A stretch of 64,000 nt of DNA from Sphingobacteriales bacterium 46-32 (GTDB taxonomy: Bacteria; Bacteroidota; Bacteroidia; Chitinophagales; Chitinophagaceae): the NCBI GenBank assembly GCA_001898485.1, contig MKTY01000020.1, positions 496,001-560,000 on the forward strand, in the 5' to 3' direction. The first letter of the stretch is position 1. Each line of letters starts with the position of its first letter. The position numbers and the translations under genes were made by a program. Shown in pieces: positions 63,895 through 64,000 of the stretch. The notes below the pieces were generated by a model. It had not been told where the DNA came from and ran no database searches. It saw only the letters and a program-made list of their open reading frames with translations.

Positions 63895-63958
63895 GGTAAA
63901 GGGCAGAAGGCGGAAGGTAAAAGGATAAATGCCATCCTTCCACCTTCTGCCCTTTACC
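63895..63958. repeat. Phrase-like intergenic inverted repeat
   Basis: GGTAAAGGGCAGAAGG (63895-63910) and CCTTCTGCCCTTTACC (63943-63958) are exact complements. AAGGAT/ATCCTT extends the stem inward. Related GGCAGAAGGTGAAAGGGAGA words occur near 55438-55461. Confidence 0.65.
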
Positions 63959-63977
63959 TTTTGCCTTATTTTGTGGT

Positions 63978-64000
63978 ATGAAAAAACTTCTCTTTCTGGG
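63978..64000 (+). CDS. Start of a probable exported protein
   Basis: ATG at 63978 opens MKKLLFLG, the start of a typical signal peptide, and runs off the right edge. Only seven to eight residues are visible, so the product is unknown. Confidence 0.35.

Overview
The window looks like chromosomal DNA of a Bacteroidota bacterium, most likely a Chitinophagaceae relative. The support is a C-terminal type IX secretion (Por) tail on a large secreted protein, promoters of the TTTG / TAnnTTTG type, a single-RRM RNA-binding protein, LytS/LytR-type two-component genes, many small signal-peptide proteins, and few recognisable Shine-Dalgarno sites. The genus is inference. No rRNA, CRISPR array, integrase or transposase was recognised. 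One tRNA (Arg, anticodon CCT) is present.

Region 1 (1-17.8 kb) is an AT-richer defence island read almost entirely on the minus strand. In transcription order it holds a small XRE regulator, then hsdR, hsdM and hsdS of a type I restriction-modification system, then an AAA/SMC-like ATPase with a lysine-rich tail and an HNH nuclease, joined by ATGA start/stop overlaps. Next come an Mrr-type type IV restriction enzyme overlapping an unknown gene, and an MqsR/MqsA-like toxin-antitoxin pair behind a 44-bp perfect palindrome. Upstream of the hsd operon lie a large nested stem-loop (possible structured RNA), a GC-rich orphan gene, a two-gene membrane-protein/P-loop-ATPase pair, and a KAP NTPase followed by DUF3037 and DUF1801 genes. 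The ATPase-nuclease module, the membrane-protein/ATPase pair and the stem-loop are the best candidates for undescribed biology.

Region 2 (18-31.8 kb) holds an RRM protein with a clear terminator, a FabH-like ketosynthase, secreted proteins, and a TetR-controlled unit. In that unit two copies of an ACAGACnnGTCTGT operator lie before tetR and before a hydrolase gene that is followed by an AhpD-like gene. A 1,061-residue T9SS cargo protein and an AraC/cupin pair follow.

Region 3 (31.8-55.3 kb) is mixed: an AAA ATPase of the DUF4143 kind, a beta-propeller lipoprotein, a serine hydrolase divergent from a membrane-bound winged-helix regulator over a 21-bp-phased repeat, a DUF4932-like protein, a LytS/LytR pair, an S41 peptidase, a YwqK/MORN operon, an SDR/Crp operon with its own palindrome, and two Fic-domain proteins, each with operator-like DNA upstream.

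Region 4 (55.3-64 kb) is core-like: tRNA-Arg, a VOC protein, an NA37-type nucleoid protein, a TPR protein, a DUF6770-like protein, an M48 protease and a MacB/FtsX-type permease. Its intergenic gaps carry unusual phrase-like repeats that fold into long hairpins.
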